Below, piece after piece: positions 1-7,305 of a DNA stretch of 11,153 nucleotides. The notes under the pieces are model-generated. The model had not been told where the DNA came from, searched no databases, and worked only from the letters and a program-made list of their open reading frames with translations. Position numbers and translations under genes: made by a program. The stretch's first letter is position 1. The number at the start of each line of letters is the position of its first letter. Origin of the DNA: an uncultured Clostridia bacterium. Its GTDB lineage: Bacteria > Bacillota > Clostridia > Oscillospirales > Oscillospiraceae. The DNA is taken from the NCBI GenBank assembly GCA_946539175.1, contig CAMNHH010000070.1, positions 1 through 11,153 of the forward strand, in the 5' to 3' direction.

Positions 1-923
1 ACGCCCTGCATCACCTTGCCGAAGCAGCTCTGCCAGTCGGTGCGGCCCTCGCCGGTGACCACCAGATCCGCCCCCTCCAGGCGGCGGTCAAAGTCGATGA
101 GATCCAGGACCGTCTCGATGCCGGACTTCATCTCGCCCCCCAGGAACACGGTCAGCGCGGCGCCCAGGCCGCCCGCGGCCCCCGCGCCGGGGATGGCGTC
201 CGGGTCCACCCCGAACTGGCGGCGGAGCAGATCCCGGTAATTCACCATACCGGCCTCCAGCCGGGCCTGGATCTCCGGGGTGGCGCCCTTCTGGGCGCCG
301 AAGGTCCAGGTGGCCCCGTCCGGGCCGCAGAGGGGATTGGTCACGTCGCACATGACGGTGATCTTCGTGTTCTTGATCCGGGGATCCAGGCCGGAGACGT
401 CGATGGAGCGGAGCTTCTCCAGATCCTCGCCCCGGCCCTCCAGCTCTCTGCCCTCGGCGTCCAGGAAGCGGACCCCCAGCGCCCGGACGCAGCCCATGCC
501 GCCGTCGTTGGTGGCGCTGCCGCCGATGGCGATGGACAGATCCGTAAAGCCCTGATCCAGGGCGTGGCGGATCAGCTCGCCGGTGCCGCAGCTGGTGGTC
601 CGCAGGGGGTTCCGCTGCTCCATGGGGACCATGGGCAGGCCGGAGGCCGCCGCCATCTCCAGCACCGCCCGGCGATCATCCAGCCTGCCGTAGCGGGCCT
701 GGGCGGGCTCCATCAGCGGCCCATGTACCAGGCACTCCACCCAGCTTCCGTTTTCCGCGGCCACCACGGCCTCCGTGGTGCCCTCGCCGCCGTCCGCCAC
801 CGGCACGCCGCTGTACTGGAGCTCCTCTCCGAAGACGGCCTTGGCCGCCTTGGCCAGCAGCTGGACGGTCTGTTGGCTGGGCAGGGTCCCCTTGAAGGAA
901 TCAGACGCGAACAAGAATTTCAT
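1..923 (-). CDS. garK: Glycerate kinase, GlxK/GarK family (3' end cut by window edge)
   Basis: Phosphorylates D-glycerate with ATP to a phosphoglycerate (usually the 2-phosphate in this family), feeding sugar-acid and glyoxylate breakdown products into glycolysis in the cytoplasm. The visible 307 residues start with MKFLFASDSFKG, the family's N-terminal signature, followed by the glycine-rich VADGGEGT (about 42-49), GGSATNDGGMG (134-144), GAGAAGGLGAAL (246-257), and GEGRTDWQSCFGK (291-303). Full-length relatives are about 380 residues, so roughly 70 C-terminal residues lie beyond the left edge. The ATG at 923-921 is preceded by a GGGGAGG ribosome site at good spacing. It is divergent from a CdaR-type regulator, the usual partner of this kinase family, which supports control by that regulator. 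The family call is secure; garK versus glxK cannot be separated from sequence, and the symbol follows the CdaR context. Confidence 0.95.
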   Translation of the reverse strand, partial: MKFLFASDSFKGTLPSQQTVQLLAKAAKAVFGEELQYSGVPVADGGEGTTEAVVAAENGSWVECLVHGPLMEPAQARYGRLDDRRAVLEMAAASGLPMVPMEQRNPLRTTSCGTGELIRHALDQGFTDLSIAIGGSATNDGGMGCVRALGVRFLDAEGRELEGRGEDLEKLRSIDVSGLDPRIKNTKITVMCDVTNPLCGPDGATWTFGAQKGATPEIQARLEAGMVNYRDLLRRQFGVDPDAIPGAGAAGGLGAALTVFLGGEMKSGIETVLDLIDFDRRLEGADLVVTGEGRTDWQSCFGKVMQG

Positions 924-952
924 GAGATTACCTCCCCGTATTTGGTAAATTC

Positions 953-961
953 ATTGTAGCA
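953..961 (-). promoter_or_regulatory. Extended -10 promoter for the glycerate kinase
   Basis: Read on the minus strand, the site is TGC-TACAAT, a TGn extended -10 element. Its predicted start gives a leader of about 23 nt carrying the GGGGAGG ribosome site. No good -35 hexamer is visible, as expected for an extended -10 promoter that may need an activator, such as the divergently encoded CdaR-type protein (inference). Confidence 0.5.
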
Positions 962-965
962 TTTT

Positions 966-994
966 TTGTCGCAGTATGATATATTATCTATAAC
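966..994 (+). promoter_or_regulatory. Candidate promoter for the cdaR-MATE operon
   Basis: TTGTCG (966-971) and TATAAC (989-994) are separated by exactly 17 bases, giving a sigma-A-like promoter with a leader of about 50 nt before the regulator's ATG. It lies in an AT-rich 127-base gap and is back to back with the kinase promoter, so one regulator bound in the gap could affect both directions. I found no clean operator palindrome here. Confidence 0.5.
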
Positions 995-1050
995 AATTAT
1001 TTTTAGAATATTGCGCTTCATTTTGTTATCCATACAAAAGGAGGTCCCAA

Positions 1051-2193
1051 ATGTCCCAGGCCATTCACATGCTTCTGGCCCAGCAGATCGTGGACACCCT
1101 CAAGACCGTCTGCGAGCATGACATCAACTTCATCGACCCGGAGGGGGTGGTCCGGGCCAGCACGGACCCGGACCGGGTGGGGGGCTACCACGTGGGCGGC
1201 CACGAGGCGGCAAAGACCGGGCGCATCGTCACCATCCGGCAGGACGATCCCTTCCGCAATCTGCGCTGGGGCATCAACATGCCCATCCGCTTCCACGGCA
1301 GGACCGAGGCGGTCATCGGCATCACCGGCCCGCCGGAGGAGGTCCGCCGCTACGCGGACCTGGCCCAGCGGCTCACCCTCCTGCTGCTGCGGGAGCATGA
1401 GGTGGACAGCCGGGCCTACGATCTGCGGGCTCAGACCGGCCACCTGGTACGGGCGCTGACGGAGCACGAGCGGGTGGAGCCGGAGTTTCTGCTGGACATT
1501 CTGCGGAAAAACGGCATGACGGACGACGGGGGCCTGTGGCGCACGGTGCTGCTGCGGGTGAAGACCGTCAGCGGCAGGCCTCTGATGGAGCTGGAGTCCG
1601 CCATCCAGGGCTGCATGGACCGGCTGGGCTCCTCCCTGTACGCCTTCCTCTATCCGGGGGAATTCCGGCTGCTGCTGCCGGAGGCCGGCTTCACCCAGCG
1701 GCAGAGCCTGCTGGCCGCTCTGGCGGAAGATTACCCGGAGGAGCTGCGGATCGCCGTGGGCGCTCCCAAGCGGCTGCTGCGGCAGGACCGCTCCGCCGAG
1801 TCCGCGGCGCTGCTGCTGCGGAGCCTGGGGCCGGGGCAGAATTACGCGGTCTACGAGCGGATGGGCCTGGAGCTGCTGCTGGGCAGCGTGGGGCCTGCGG
1901 CGGCAGAGGTCTGGCTCCGGAGCTGCCTGGGCCGGCTGGAGCAGGCGGACCGAAGCCTCTTGGCCCTGTACTTCGCCAACGAGCTGTCCCTGCAGGACAC
2001 GGCCCGGGCGCTCTATCTCCACAAGAACACCCTGCAGTACCGGCTCAACCGGATCAGGACCCGCAGCGGCCTGGATCCCCGCCGCTTCCGGGACGCCTGC
2101 GCCCTCTACACTGCCCTCTGCCTGGAGCGGATCAGCGGCACGGCCCCGGAGCCGGCGGAGCAGACCGGCGAAGCCGCAAATCACGAAGGCTGA
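1051..2193 (+). CDS. cdaR: CdaR-type sugar-diacid regulator (Diacid_rec plus PucR-type HTH)
   Basis: A 380-residue transcription regulator of the CdaR/SdaR family, which in E. coli activates glucarate, galactarate and glycerate utilisation genes. Residues 3-130 match the putative sugar diacid recognition domain in layout (AQQIVDTL, FIDPEGVVRASTD, RVGGYHVGG, INMPIRFHGRTEAVIGITG). A middle region (about 140-290) of GGDEF-like regulator type follows, then a C-terminal PucR helix-turn-helix at about 306-336 (LQDTARALYLHKNTLQYRLNRI). The length is normal for the family. The ATG has a strong AGGAGGT site 8 bases upstream. It is divergent from glycerate kinase and 38 bases ahead of a MATE transporter with no terminator between, so it probably controls both sides. 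The actual ligand (glycerate, glucarate or another acid) is not readable from sequence. Confidence 0.9.
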   Translation: MSQAIHMLLAQQIVDTLKTVCEHDINFIDPEGVVRASTDPDRVGGYHVGGHEAAKTGRIVTIRQDDPFRNLRWGINMPIRFHGRTEAVIGITGPPEEVRRYADLAQRLTLLLLREHEVDSRAYDLRAQTGHLVRALTEHERVEPEFLLDILRKNGMTDDGGLWRTVLLRVKTVSGRPLMELESAIQGCMDRLGSSLYAFLYPGEFRLLLPEAGFTQRQSLLAALAEDYPEELRIAVGAPKRLLRQDRSAESAALLLRSLGPGQNYAVYERMGLELLLGSVGPAAAEVWLRSCLGRLEQADRSLLALYFANELSLQDTARALYLHKNTLQYRLNRIRTRSGLDPRRFRDACALYTALCLERISGTAPEPAEQTGEAANHEG

Positions 2194-2231
2194 ACCCTGC
2201 CCGGCAGGGAAGCCAAGCAACGGAGGAAACC

Positions 2232-3596
2232 ATGGGAAAAGAAAACGATTTTACACGGGGCAGGATCCTGACGCCCCTTCTGCAATTTATGCTGCCGGTG
2301 TTTCTGGCCATGCTGCTGCAGGCCATGTACGGCGCGGTGGACCTGCTGATCGTGGGCCAGTTCGCCCAGTCCCAGGACGTGTCGGCGGTGTCCACCGGCT
2401 CCCAGATGATGATGACCGTGACCCATCTGGTCACCAGCTTCGCCATGGGCACCACCATCCTGCTGGGGCAGCGGCTGGGCGCGGGCCTGGGCCGGGAGGG
2501 CGGCCAGGTGGTGGGCAGCAGCATCTGCCTGTTCGGGGTCATCGCCCTGGCCTTCACGGCCCTGCTGCCCCTGGCGGCCGGGTCCCTGAGCGCCGTGATG
2601 AACGCTCCGCCGGAGGCCTTTGACGCCACGGTATCCTACGTCCGCATCTGCGGCCTGGGCTCCGTCTTCATCATCGCCTACAATCTGATCGGCAGCATCT
2701 TCCGGGGCATCGGGGACTCCAAAACGCCCCTTCTGACGGTGTTCATCGCCTGCGTCTGCAACGTGGCGGGGGATCTGCTGCTGGTGGCGGTGTTCCACAT
2801 GGGCACCGCGGGCGCCGCCGTCGCCACGGTGGCGGCCCAGGCCGTCAGCGTGGTGATCTCCCTGCTGATCTTGCGGAAGAAGCCCCTCCCCTTCTCCTTT
2901 GACCGCTCGGAGCTCCGCTTCCGGGGGGATCTGATCCGCAGCGTCACCCGGCTGGGGCTGCCCATCGCTCTGCAGGATCTGCTGGTGGGGATCTCCTTCC
3001 TGGTGCTGCTGGCCATCGTCAACAACCTGGGCCTGACCCCCTCCGCGGGCATCGGCGTGGCGGAGCGGGTCTGCGGCTTCATGATGCTGATCCCCTCGGC
3101 CTTTATGCAGGCCATGGCGGCCTTCGTGGCCCAGAACTTCGGGGCCGGGCGCTGCGACCGGGCCAAAAAAGCCCTGGGCTATGCCATCGCCGTCTCCGCC
3201 CTGCTGGCGGTGGGGATGTTTGCCCTGAGCTTCTGGCGGGGCGAGCTGCTCTCCGGGGTCTTCTCCCGGGATCCGGCGGTGATCGAGGCCTCCGCGGACT
3301 ATCTGAAGGCCTACGCCATCGACTGCCTGCTGACCTGCTTCCTGTTCTGCTTCATCGGCTTCTTCAACGGCGTGGGCATGACCCGCTTCGTAATGGTCCA
3401 GGGCATCGTCGGGGCCTTTCTGGTGCGAATCCCCGTGGCCTTTCTCATGAGCCGGGAGACGCCGGTCTCCATGTTCCACGTGGGTCTGGCCACCCCCTGC
3501 TCCACGGTGCTGCAGGTGCTCCTGTGCCTGATCTGCTACGTCCGGGCCAACCGGCGGTACGGCGGCGGAGCGCCCCGGAGGCTGGGGGCCCTCTGA
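2232..3596 (+). CDS. MATE-family multidrug/organic cation efflux transporter (first copy)
   Basis: A 454-residue integral membrane protein of the MATE family, ion-coupled antiporters that export drugs, dyes or metabolites. About 12 hydrophobic segments fall in two pseudo-symmetric halves. Family marks include the first helix with LPVFLAMLLQAMYGAVDLLIVGQF (broken here for length: key residues P22, Y33, D37), the half-1 loop RGIGDSKTP (158-166), LGLPIALQ at the start of half 2 (241-248) and VAQNFGAG (299-306). The length is typical. The ATG has GGAGG 7 bases upstream; longer in-frame starts would run through the regulator gene and are discarded. It lies 38 bases after cdaR, so it is probably co-transcribed. 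This is not the usual partner of a sugar-acid regulator, and its substrate is unknown. It clearly differs in sequence from the second MATE gene at 3837-5186. Confidence 0.93.
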   Translation: MGKENDFTRGRILTPLLQFMLPVFLAMLLQAMYGAVDLLIVGQFAQSQDVSAVSTGSQMMMTVTHLVTSFAMGTTILLGQRLGAGLGREGGQVVGSSICLFGVIALAFTALLPLAAGSLSAVMNAPPEAFDATVSYVRICGLGSVFIIAYNLIGSIFRGIGDSKTPLLTVFIACVCNVAGDLLLVAVFHMGTAGAAVATVAAQAVSVVISLLILRKKPLPFSFDRSELRFRGDLIRSVTRLGLPIALQDLLVGISFLVLLAIVNNLGLTPSAGIGVAERVCGFMMLIPSAFMQAMAAFVAQNFGAGRCDRAKKALGYAIAVSALLAVGMFALSFWRGELLSGVFSRDPAVIEASADYLKAYAIDCLLTCFLFCFIGFFNGVGMTRFVMVQGIVGAFLVRIPVAFLMSRETPVSMFHVGLATPCSTVLQVLLCLICYVRANRRYGGGAPRRLGAL

Positions 3597-3637
3597 TCCC
3601 CCGCGCCGTTCCGGCGATCGCGTTCGAGCTGTGAAAA

Positions 3638-3690
3638 AGCTGCCGTCCCCGCCGCCTGAAACAGGCGGCGGGGACGGCAGCTCGTTTTTT
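3638..3690. terminator. Bidirectional intrinsic terminator between the two MATE genes
   Basis: Two 21-base arms (3638-3658 and 3662-3682) are perfect reverse complements around an AAA loop. The plus strand is followed by six Ts at 3685-3690. On the minus strand the hairpin is followed by five Ts (the A-run 3634-3638). It lies 41 bases past the first MATE stop and about 150 bases past the convergent second MATE stop, so it can end both transcripts. The rest of the 240-base gap (3597-3836) shows nothing else convincing. Confidence 0.93.
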
Positions 3691-3836
3691 ACGAAGCTTT
3701 GCATGATCACGTCAGGAAGCTTTCAAATCGTATGACAGGCCCCGGCGCGCCTGCGGATCGGGCGGGGGGGACGCGGTCCCCCATCCCCTGTTCCGATGTG
3801 ATCAAGCGGCTTTGATACTGAACGCCCCGCAGGCTG

Positions 3837-5186
3837 TCAACTCTCCCTTTGCGCCGGCCCGGGGCGGAGCGTCGGCTCCTTGCGGAGGAAGCGCAGGCTC
3901 AGGGCTGTGGCGACGGTCCAGCCGATGGGCCAGGCGCACCAGATTCCCGTGGCGCCCAGGGCCGTGCGGGACAGCAGCACCGCCAGCACCACCCGCAGGA
4001 TCAGATCCGTGAAGGTGGCGGTCATGAACTGCCGCATCATGGCGGCCCCCCGCAGGATCCCGTCGCTCACCAGCTTGGTGGAAACCACCACGTAGAAGGG
4101 AGACAGGATCCGCAGGAAGATCACGCCGGTGCGGACCGCCTCCTGGCTGGGCTTGTCGATGAAAAAGCGGATCAGCGGCTCCCCCAGGAAGCAATAGAGG
4201 CCGAACAGGGGCAGGCTCAGGGCCCAGACCAGCTTCAGCCCCGCCCGGAAGCCGGGGAGGATCCGCTCCCGCCGTCCGGCGCCCAGATTCTGGGCGGTGT
4301 AGTTGGAGATGCCGTTGCAGAGGGTGGTGAAGGAGGTGATCACCAGGTTGTTCAGCTTGACCCCCGCCGCGTAGCCCGCGATGACCCCGGGGCCGAAGCC
4401 GTTGATGGCCCCCTGGATGATGATATTTCCCACGGAGATGAAGCTCTGCTGCAGGGCGCTGGGCACCGCGATCCGGGCGAAGCCCTTCAAAATCGGGAGG
4501 CTGAAGCGCCGGGGCTTCTCCCGGGTCTCCATGGCCCGCAGCCGCCGCAGCACCGTCAGCAGGGCCAGCAGGCAGCTGACGCCCTGGCACAGGAAGGTGG
4601 CCCAGGCCACGCCCGCCACCCCCATGCGGAACGCCGTCACAAACAGCAGGTCCATGCCGATGTTGGCCAGAGACGAGCCCGCCAGGAACCAGAAGGGGGT
4701 TCTGGAGTCCCCCAGGGCGGAGAAGATGCCGGTGGAGAGGTTGTAGAAAAACACAAAGGGAACGCCCCAGACGTAGATGGTCAGATAGAGCAGGGAGTCC
4801 GCCATGATCTGCTCCGGCGTGCGGATCAGCCGCAGCAGCGCCTCTCCGCCCAGCAGACCCGCCAGCATCAGCAGCAGACATACGGCGCCGCTGGCCAGCA
4901 TGGCGGTGGACACCGCCGTCTTCACCCTGCCGTACTCCTTCGCCCCGAAGAAGCCGGACACCACCACGGAGCAGCCGATGTTGCAGCCGAAGGCAATGGC
5001 GATGAAGATCAGGGTGATCTCATAGCTGTTGCCCACGGCGGCCAGGGCGTCCTGCCCGACGTACTTCCCGGCCACCAGGGAGTCCGCCAGATTGTAGAGC
5101 TGTTGAAACACGATGCTGCCGAACAGCGGCAGGCAGAACTGCCAGAGCACCTTTTCCGGCCTGCCAACCGTCAAATCCCGATTCAT
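3837..5186 (-). CDS. MATE-family multidrug efflux transporter (second copy)
   Basis: A 449-residue MATE-family membrane exporter with about 12 hydrophobic segments. It shows the family N-terminus (LPLFGSIVFQQLYNLADSLV, about 19-38), the half-1 loop SALGDSRTP (156-164), VPSALQQ at the start of half 2 (241-247), TAQNLGAG (297-304), and SDGILRGAAMM (374-384), which resembles the D-G-x-L-R-G element of NorM/MepA-type members. The chosen ATG (5186-5184) begins MNRDLTVGRP and has GAAGG about 8 bases upstream. A TTG start at 5216 would sit on the predicted transcription start and is rejected. A textbook promoter stands upstream. It is convergent with the first MATE gene and divergent from a decayed secreted-protein gene; no regulator adjoins it, so substrate and control are unknown. 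Confidence 0.93.
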   Translation of the reverse strand: MNRDLTVGRPEKVLWQFCLPLFGSIVFQQLYNLADSLVAGKYVGQDALAAVGNSYEITLIFIAIAFGCNIGCSVVVSGFFGAKEYGRVKTAVSTAMLASGAVCLLLMLAGLLGGEALLRLIRTPEQIMADSLLYLTIYVWGVPFVFFYNLSTGIFSALGDSRTPFWFLAGSSLANIGMDLLFVTAFRMGVAGVAWATFLCQGVSCLLALLTVLRRLRAMETREKPRRFSLPILKGFARIAVPSALQQSFISVGNIIIQGAINGFGPGVIAGYAAGVKLNNLVITSFTTLCNGISNYTAQNLGAGRRERILPGFRAGLKLVWALSLPLFGLYCFLGEPLIRFFIDKPSQEAVRTGVIFLRILSPFYVVVSTKLVSDGILRGAAMMRQFMTATFTDLILRVVLAVLLSRTALGATGIWCAWPIGWTVATALSLRFLRKEPTLRPGPAQRES

Positions 5187-5221
5187 TCTCTCGCCTTCTC
5201 TTGCAAAAATTCGCAAACTGT

Positions 5222-5250
5222 ATTATATTGGATCAGGACCCGCTTGTAAA
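5222..5250 (-). promoter_or_regulatory. Strong sigma-A promoter for the second MATE gene
   Basis: On the minus strand TTTACA (5250-5245) and a perfect TATAAT (5227-5222) are separated by 17 bases. The predicted start lies near 5215, giving a leader of about 30 nt with the GAAGG site. This near-consensus promoter suggests constitutive expression. The 172-base gap also holds a short palindrome, CTGTCAGACAG at 5283-5293, of unknown meaning. Confidence 0.8.
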
Positions 5251-5358
5251 CCATTTTTTACGGATCGGAGCATCTTTTTTTACTGTCAGACAGATGAAAC
5301 AGGTCCGGCATGTTTCCTTCCCGCCGGGCCCGAATTTCCGGAACGCGAGGAGAAACCG

Positions 5359-5985
5359 ATGAAACGATGGATTTCCCTGATGCTGAGCTCCCTTCTGCTG
5401 TGGGCGACGCTGCCCGCTGCCGCCGCCCGGAGCGCCCCGGAGGCCTGGACCGCCATCCGGGCCATTGAGGACCGGGCCGAGGCCCTTTGCAGCCCCCAGG
5501 GAGAAACGGAGCGGCGCGGCGCCTACGCCCGGGAGGTGGATCAGATGATCCTGGCGGTGCAGGCGGCGCCGGACTATCTGCCCGGCAGCCTGGAACGGCA
5601 CGGAGATTTCTTCTTCTGGGAGAGCCGGGACGGCAGAGCCAACGGCTACTCCCACTCCCTGCGGTCTACGGATACTTTCTCCCGGAGGACGGCCTCAGCC
5701 GGGGCCAGTTCCGCCGGGTCACGGAGGCGCCGGCGGATTGGGCCGGCGACTACGTCATCACCTACCAGTCCACCAAGGCCCTGAAGGCCAGCACCGCCTA
5801 CACCGGCCAGGGCATCATGAGCCCCGGCGCCGTGGCCTCCGATCGCTCCGCGGGCTATTTCCTGGACGGGGATTATCTCAACGAGGTCCCGGATGAGATT
5901 GTCTACCGCTTCTCCCCCGGCGCGGCGGGCACGGGCCCGCTGAAAATGCTGTGCAGCGATTCATCCGGAAATCGTTTGAATCAAG
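5359..5985 (+). pseudogene. Frameshifted, 3'-truncated gene for a secreted protein
   Basis: The ATG at 5359 has AGGAG upstream and starts a signal peptide (MKRWISLMLSSLLLWATLPAAAA, n-region KR, hydrophobic core, AAA cleavage-type end; no lipobox Cys). The first frame gives sensible sequence up to WESRDGRANGYSHS (about residues 87-100). The sense sequence then continues one base back, from about 5656-5660, as PAVYGYFLPEDGLSRGQ and later ADWAGDYVITYQ, GYFLDGDYLNEVPDEIVYRF. Adding one C to the CCC run at 5657-5659 restores one frame, so this is a one-base deletion or a sequencing error. The second frame then has no stop before the terminator or through larC on the opposite strand, so the natural 3' end is also missing. 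The WAGDYVITY part resembles a beta-rich module of large secreted proteins of gut Clostridia (weak, from memory). No catalytic motif is seen. The end coordinate is approximate. Confidence 0.6.
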
Positions 5986-6004
5986 GATTCGTATCAGCAC
6001 GACG

Positions 6005-6042
6005 AAACCCGACCTGTCCCGGAGGGGAAAGGTCGGGTTTTT
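6005..6042. terminator. Intrinsic terminator between the pseudogene and larC
   Basis: Eleven-base arms AAACCCGACCT (6005-6015) and AGGTCGGGTTT (6030-6040) are perfectly complementary. The inner TCCC/GGGA (6017-6020 with 6025-6028) can pair further. A T-run at 6038-6042 follows on the plus strand. On the minus strand only TTT follows, then CG-rich sequence, so it may end larC transcripts more weakly. It begins 15 bases beyond the larC stop, which makes it larC's likely terminator too. Confidence 0.85.
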
Positions 6043-6057
6043 CGCACGTTCCGAGGA

Positions 6058-7305
6058 TTACTTGCCGGGCTCCAGCCTGCGGCGCAGCTCCGCCAGGGAG
6101 AGCTCCTGCTGTCTGGCGATCCGGGCCAGGTCCTCATATTCGTATTTGCTCCGCTCCACGCCCCAGCCCGAGGCGGTCTTGCGGGTCACGGGGCCGAAGG
6201 GGGTCTCAAGGGTCTCAAGACGCCGATCCAGGACGCTGCGCTCCATGGGGCAGACCCGGACCCCCAGGGTGCTGGTGTGGCGGAACAGCAGCGCCTCCAT
6301 GGTCTGCCGCTGATCGGGTTTACATAATACACACAGCATGGTGCCGGGACGGCCCTTCTTCATGCCGATGGCCTGGGTCCACACGTCCGGCGCCCCCGCC
6401 TCCAGCAGCCGCTCCATGGCGAAGCCCAGCTCCTCGCCGGTCATATCGTCCAGATTGCAGCGCAGCTCCAGCATCGCCTCGCTTCCTTCCTCCGTGTCCC
6501 CCAGCAGGGCCCGGACGCAGTTGGCGGCGGGGAAATCCTTCTTCCCCATGCCGTAGCCGATGGCCCGGGTCCTCATGGGCGGCATGGGGCCAAACGAGTT
6601 GACATAATATTTCAGCAGTGCGGCTCCCGTGGGGGTGCAGAGCTCTCCCCGGATGGCGCCGCCGTAGATGGGAACGTCCTTCAGCAGCTCCGCCGTGGCA
6701 GGCGCCGGAACCGGCATGAGGCCGTGGGCGCAGCGGACCTGGCCGCTGCCCACGTGGACCGGGGAGGCCAGGATCTGCTCCGGGGCCAGCCGACGCAGCA
6801 GCAGGCAGACCGCCGTCACGTCGGCCACCGCGTCCATGGACCCCAGCTCGTGGAAGTGGATCTGCTCCACCGGGACCCCGTGGACCCTGCTCTCCGCGTC
6901 GGCAATCAGCCGGTACACCGCCAGCACGTCCCGCCGGACCTGCTCCGGCAGCTCCATGTGCTCTGTTACCAGATGCTCGATCCCGTGCAGGTCGCTGTGC
7001 GTATGGTGATGGTGACCGTGTTCGTGGTCGTGGTCGTGTGCGTGGTCATGATCGTGGGGATGCGTGGGCTGACGGATCGTTTCCCCTGGGCCCTGTTCCT
7101 CCTCTTCCCCCTGCACCGTCACCGTCATGTGGGTGCCGGTGATGCCGCACTTGACGGAGGGCTCCGCCCGATAGACCACGCCGGGGATGCCCAGGGCGTT
7201 GAGCTGCTCCACGAAGGCCGCCGGGTCCGGCAGCAGCTCCAGCAGGGCCGCCGTCAGCATGTCCCCCGCCGCCCCCATGGAGCAGTCCAGATATAAGGTT
7301 TTCAT
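6058..7305 (-). CDS. larC: LarC: nickel insertion enzyme for the nickel-pincer nucleotide cofactor
   Basis: LarC is the CTP-dependent enzyme that inserts nickel into pyridinium-3,5-bisthiocarboxylic acid mononucleotide, the last step in making the cofactor of lactate racemase (LarA) and relatives. The 415-residue protein starts MKTLYLDCSMGAAGDM, the family's N-terminal signature. It also has HFHELGSMDAVADV (150-163), GELCTPTGAALLKYY (220-234), RAIGYGMGKKDF (247-258), LRCNLDDMTGEELGF (281-295) and HTSTLGVR (343-350). Residues 82-103 hold 13 histidines in HD/HE/HH repeats, a probable nickel-binding or storage insert. The gene is one uninterrupted frame, unlike the LarC1/LarC2 frameshifted arrangement of Lactobacillus plantarum. 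Its ATG overlaps the larB stop (ATGA) and has GGGAGGT upstream, so the two are translationally coupled. Confidence 0.96.
   Translation of the reverse strand: MKTLYLDCSMGAAGDMLTAALLELLPDPAAFVEQLNALGIPGVVYRAEPSVKCGITGTHMTVTVQGEEEEQGPGETIRQPTHPHDHDHAHDHDHEHGHHHHTHSDLHGIEHLVTEHMELPEQVRRDVLAVYRLIADAESRVHGVPVEQIHFHELGSMDAVADVTAVCLLLRRLAPEQILASPVHVGSGQVRCAHGLMPVPAPATAELLKDVPIYGGAIRGELCTPTGAALLKYYVNSFGPMPPMRTRAIGYGMGKKDFPAANCVRALLGDTEEGSEAMLELRCNLDDMTGEELGFAMERLLEAGAPDVWTQAIGMKKGRPGTMLCVLCKPDQRQTMEALLFRHTSTLGVRVCPMERSVLDRRLETLETPFGPVTRKTASGWGVERSKYEYEDLARIARQQELSLAELRRRLEPGK

Noticed and set aside
1018..2220. Long 400-codon open frame antisense to cdaR
   Set aside because: GC-rich shadow frame: low-complexity Gln/Pro/Leu-rich product, no ribosome site, and a clear family protein on the other strand.
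1536..2231. N-terminal extension of the first MATE frame through cdaR
   Set aside because: Pro/Gly/Ala-rich out-of-frame translation of cdaR; the real ATG at 2232 has GGAGG and begins a normal MATE N-terminus.
2181..3710. 509-codon open frame antisense to the first MATE gene
   Set aside because: Gly/His/Gln-rich shadow product running through the terminator hairpin; the plus-strand gene is a clear MATE protein.
3766..3782. GGGGGAC-GCG-GTCCCCC hairpin as a terminator of the second MATE gene
   Set aside because: Short 7-bp stem with no T-run on either strand; the 21-bp hairpin at 3638-3682 serves better.
5187..5216. TTG start at 5216 extending the second MATE protein by 10 residues
   Set aside because: It falls at the predicted transcription start and lacks a ribosome site; ATG 5186 has GAAGG upstream.
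3849..5249. 466-codon open frame antisense to the second MATE gene
   Set aside because: Shadow frame with biased Gln/Gly/His composition, overlapping the MATE promoter.
5283..5293. CTGTCAGACAG palindrome as an operator
   Set aside because: Only 5-bp arms and no second copy; too short to call.
5640..5670. Programmed -1 ribosomal frameshift in the secreted-protein gene
   Set aside because: No X-XXY-YYZ slippery heptamer at the switch and no proper stop in the second frame; a deletion or read error explains it better.
6724..7296. Plus-strand frame with a Val-rich run opposite larC
   Set aside because: The hydrophobic run is only the complement of the histidine-rich LarC codons.
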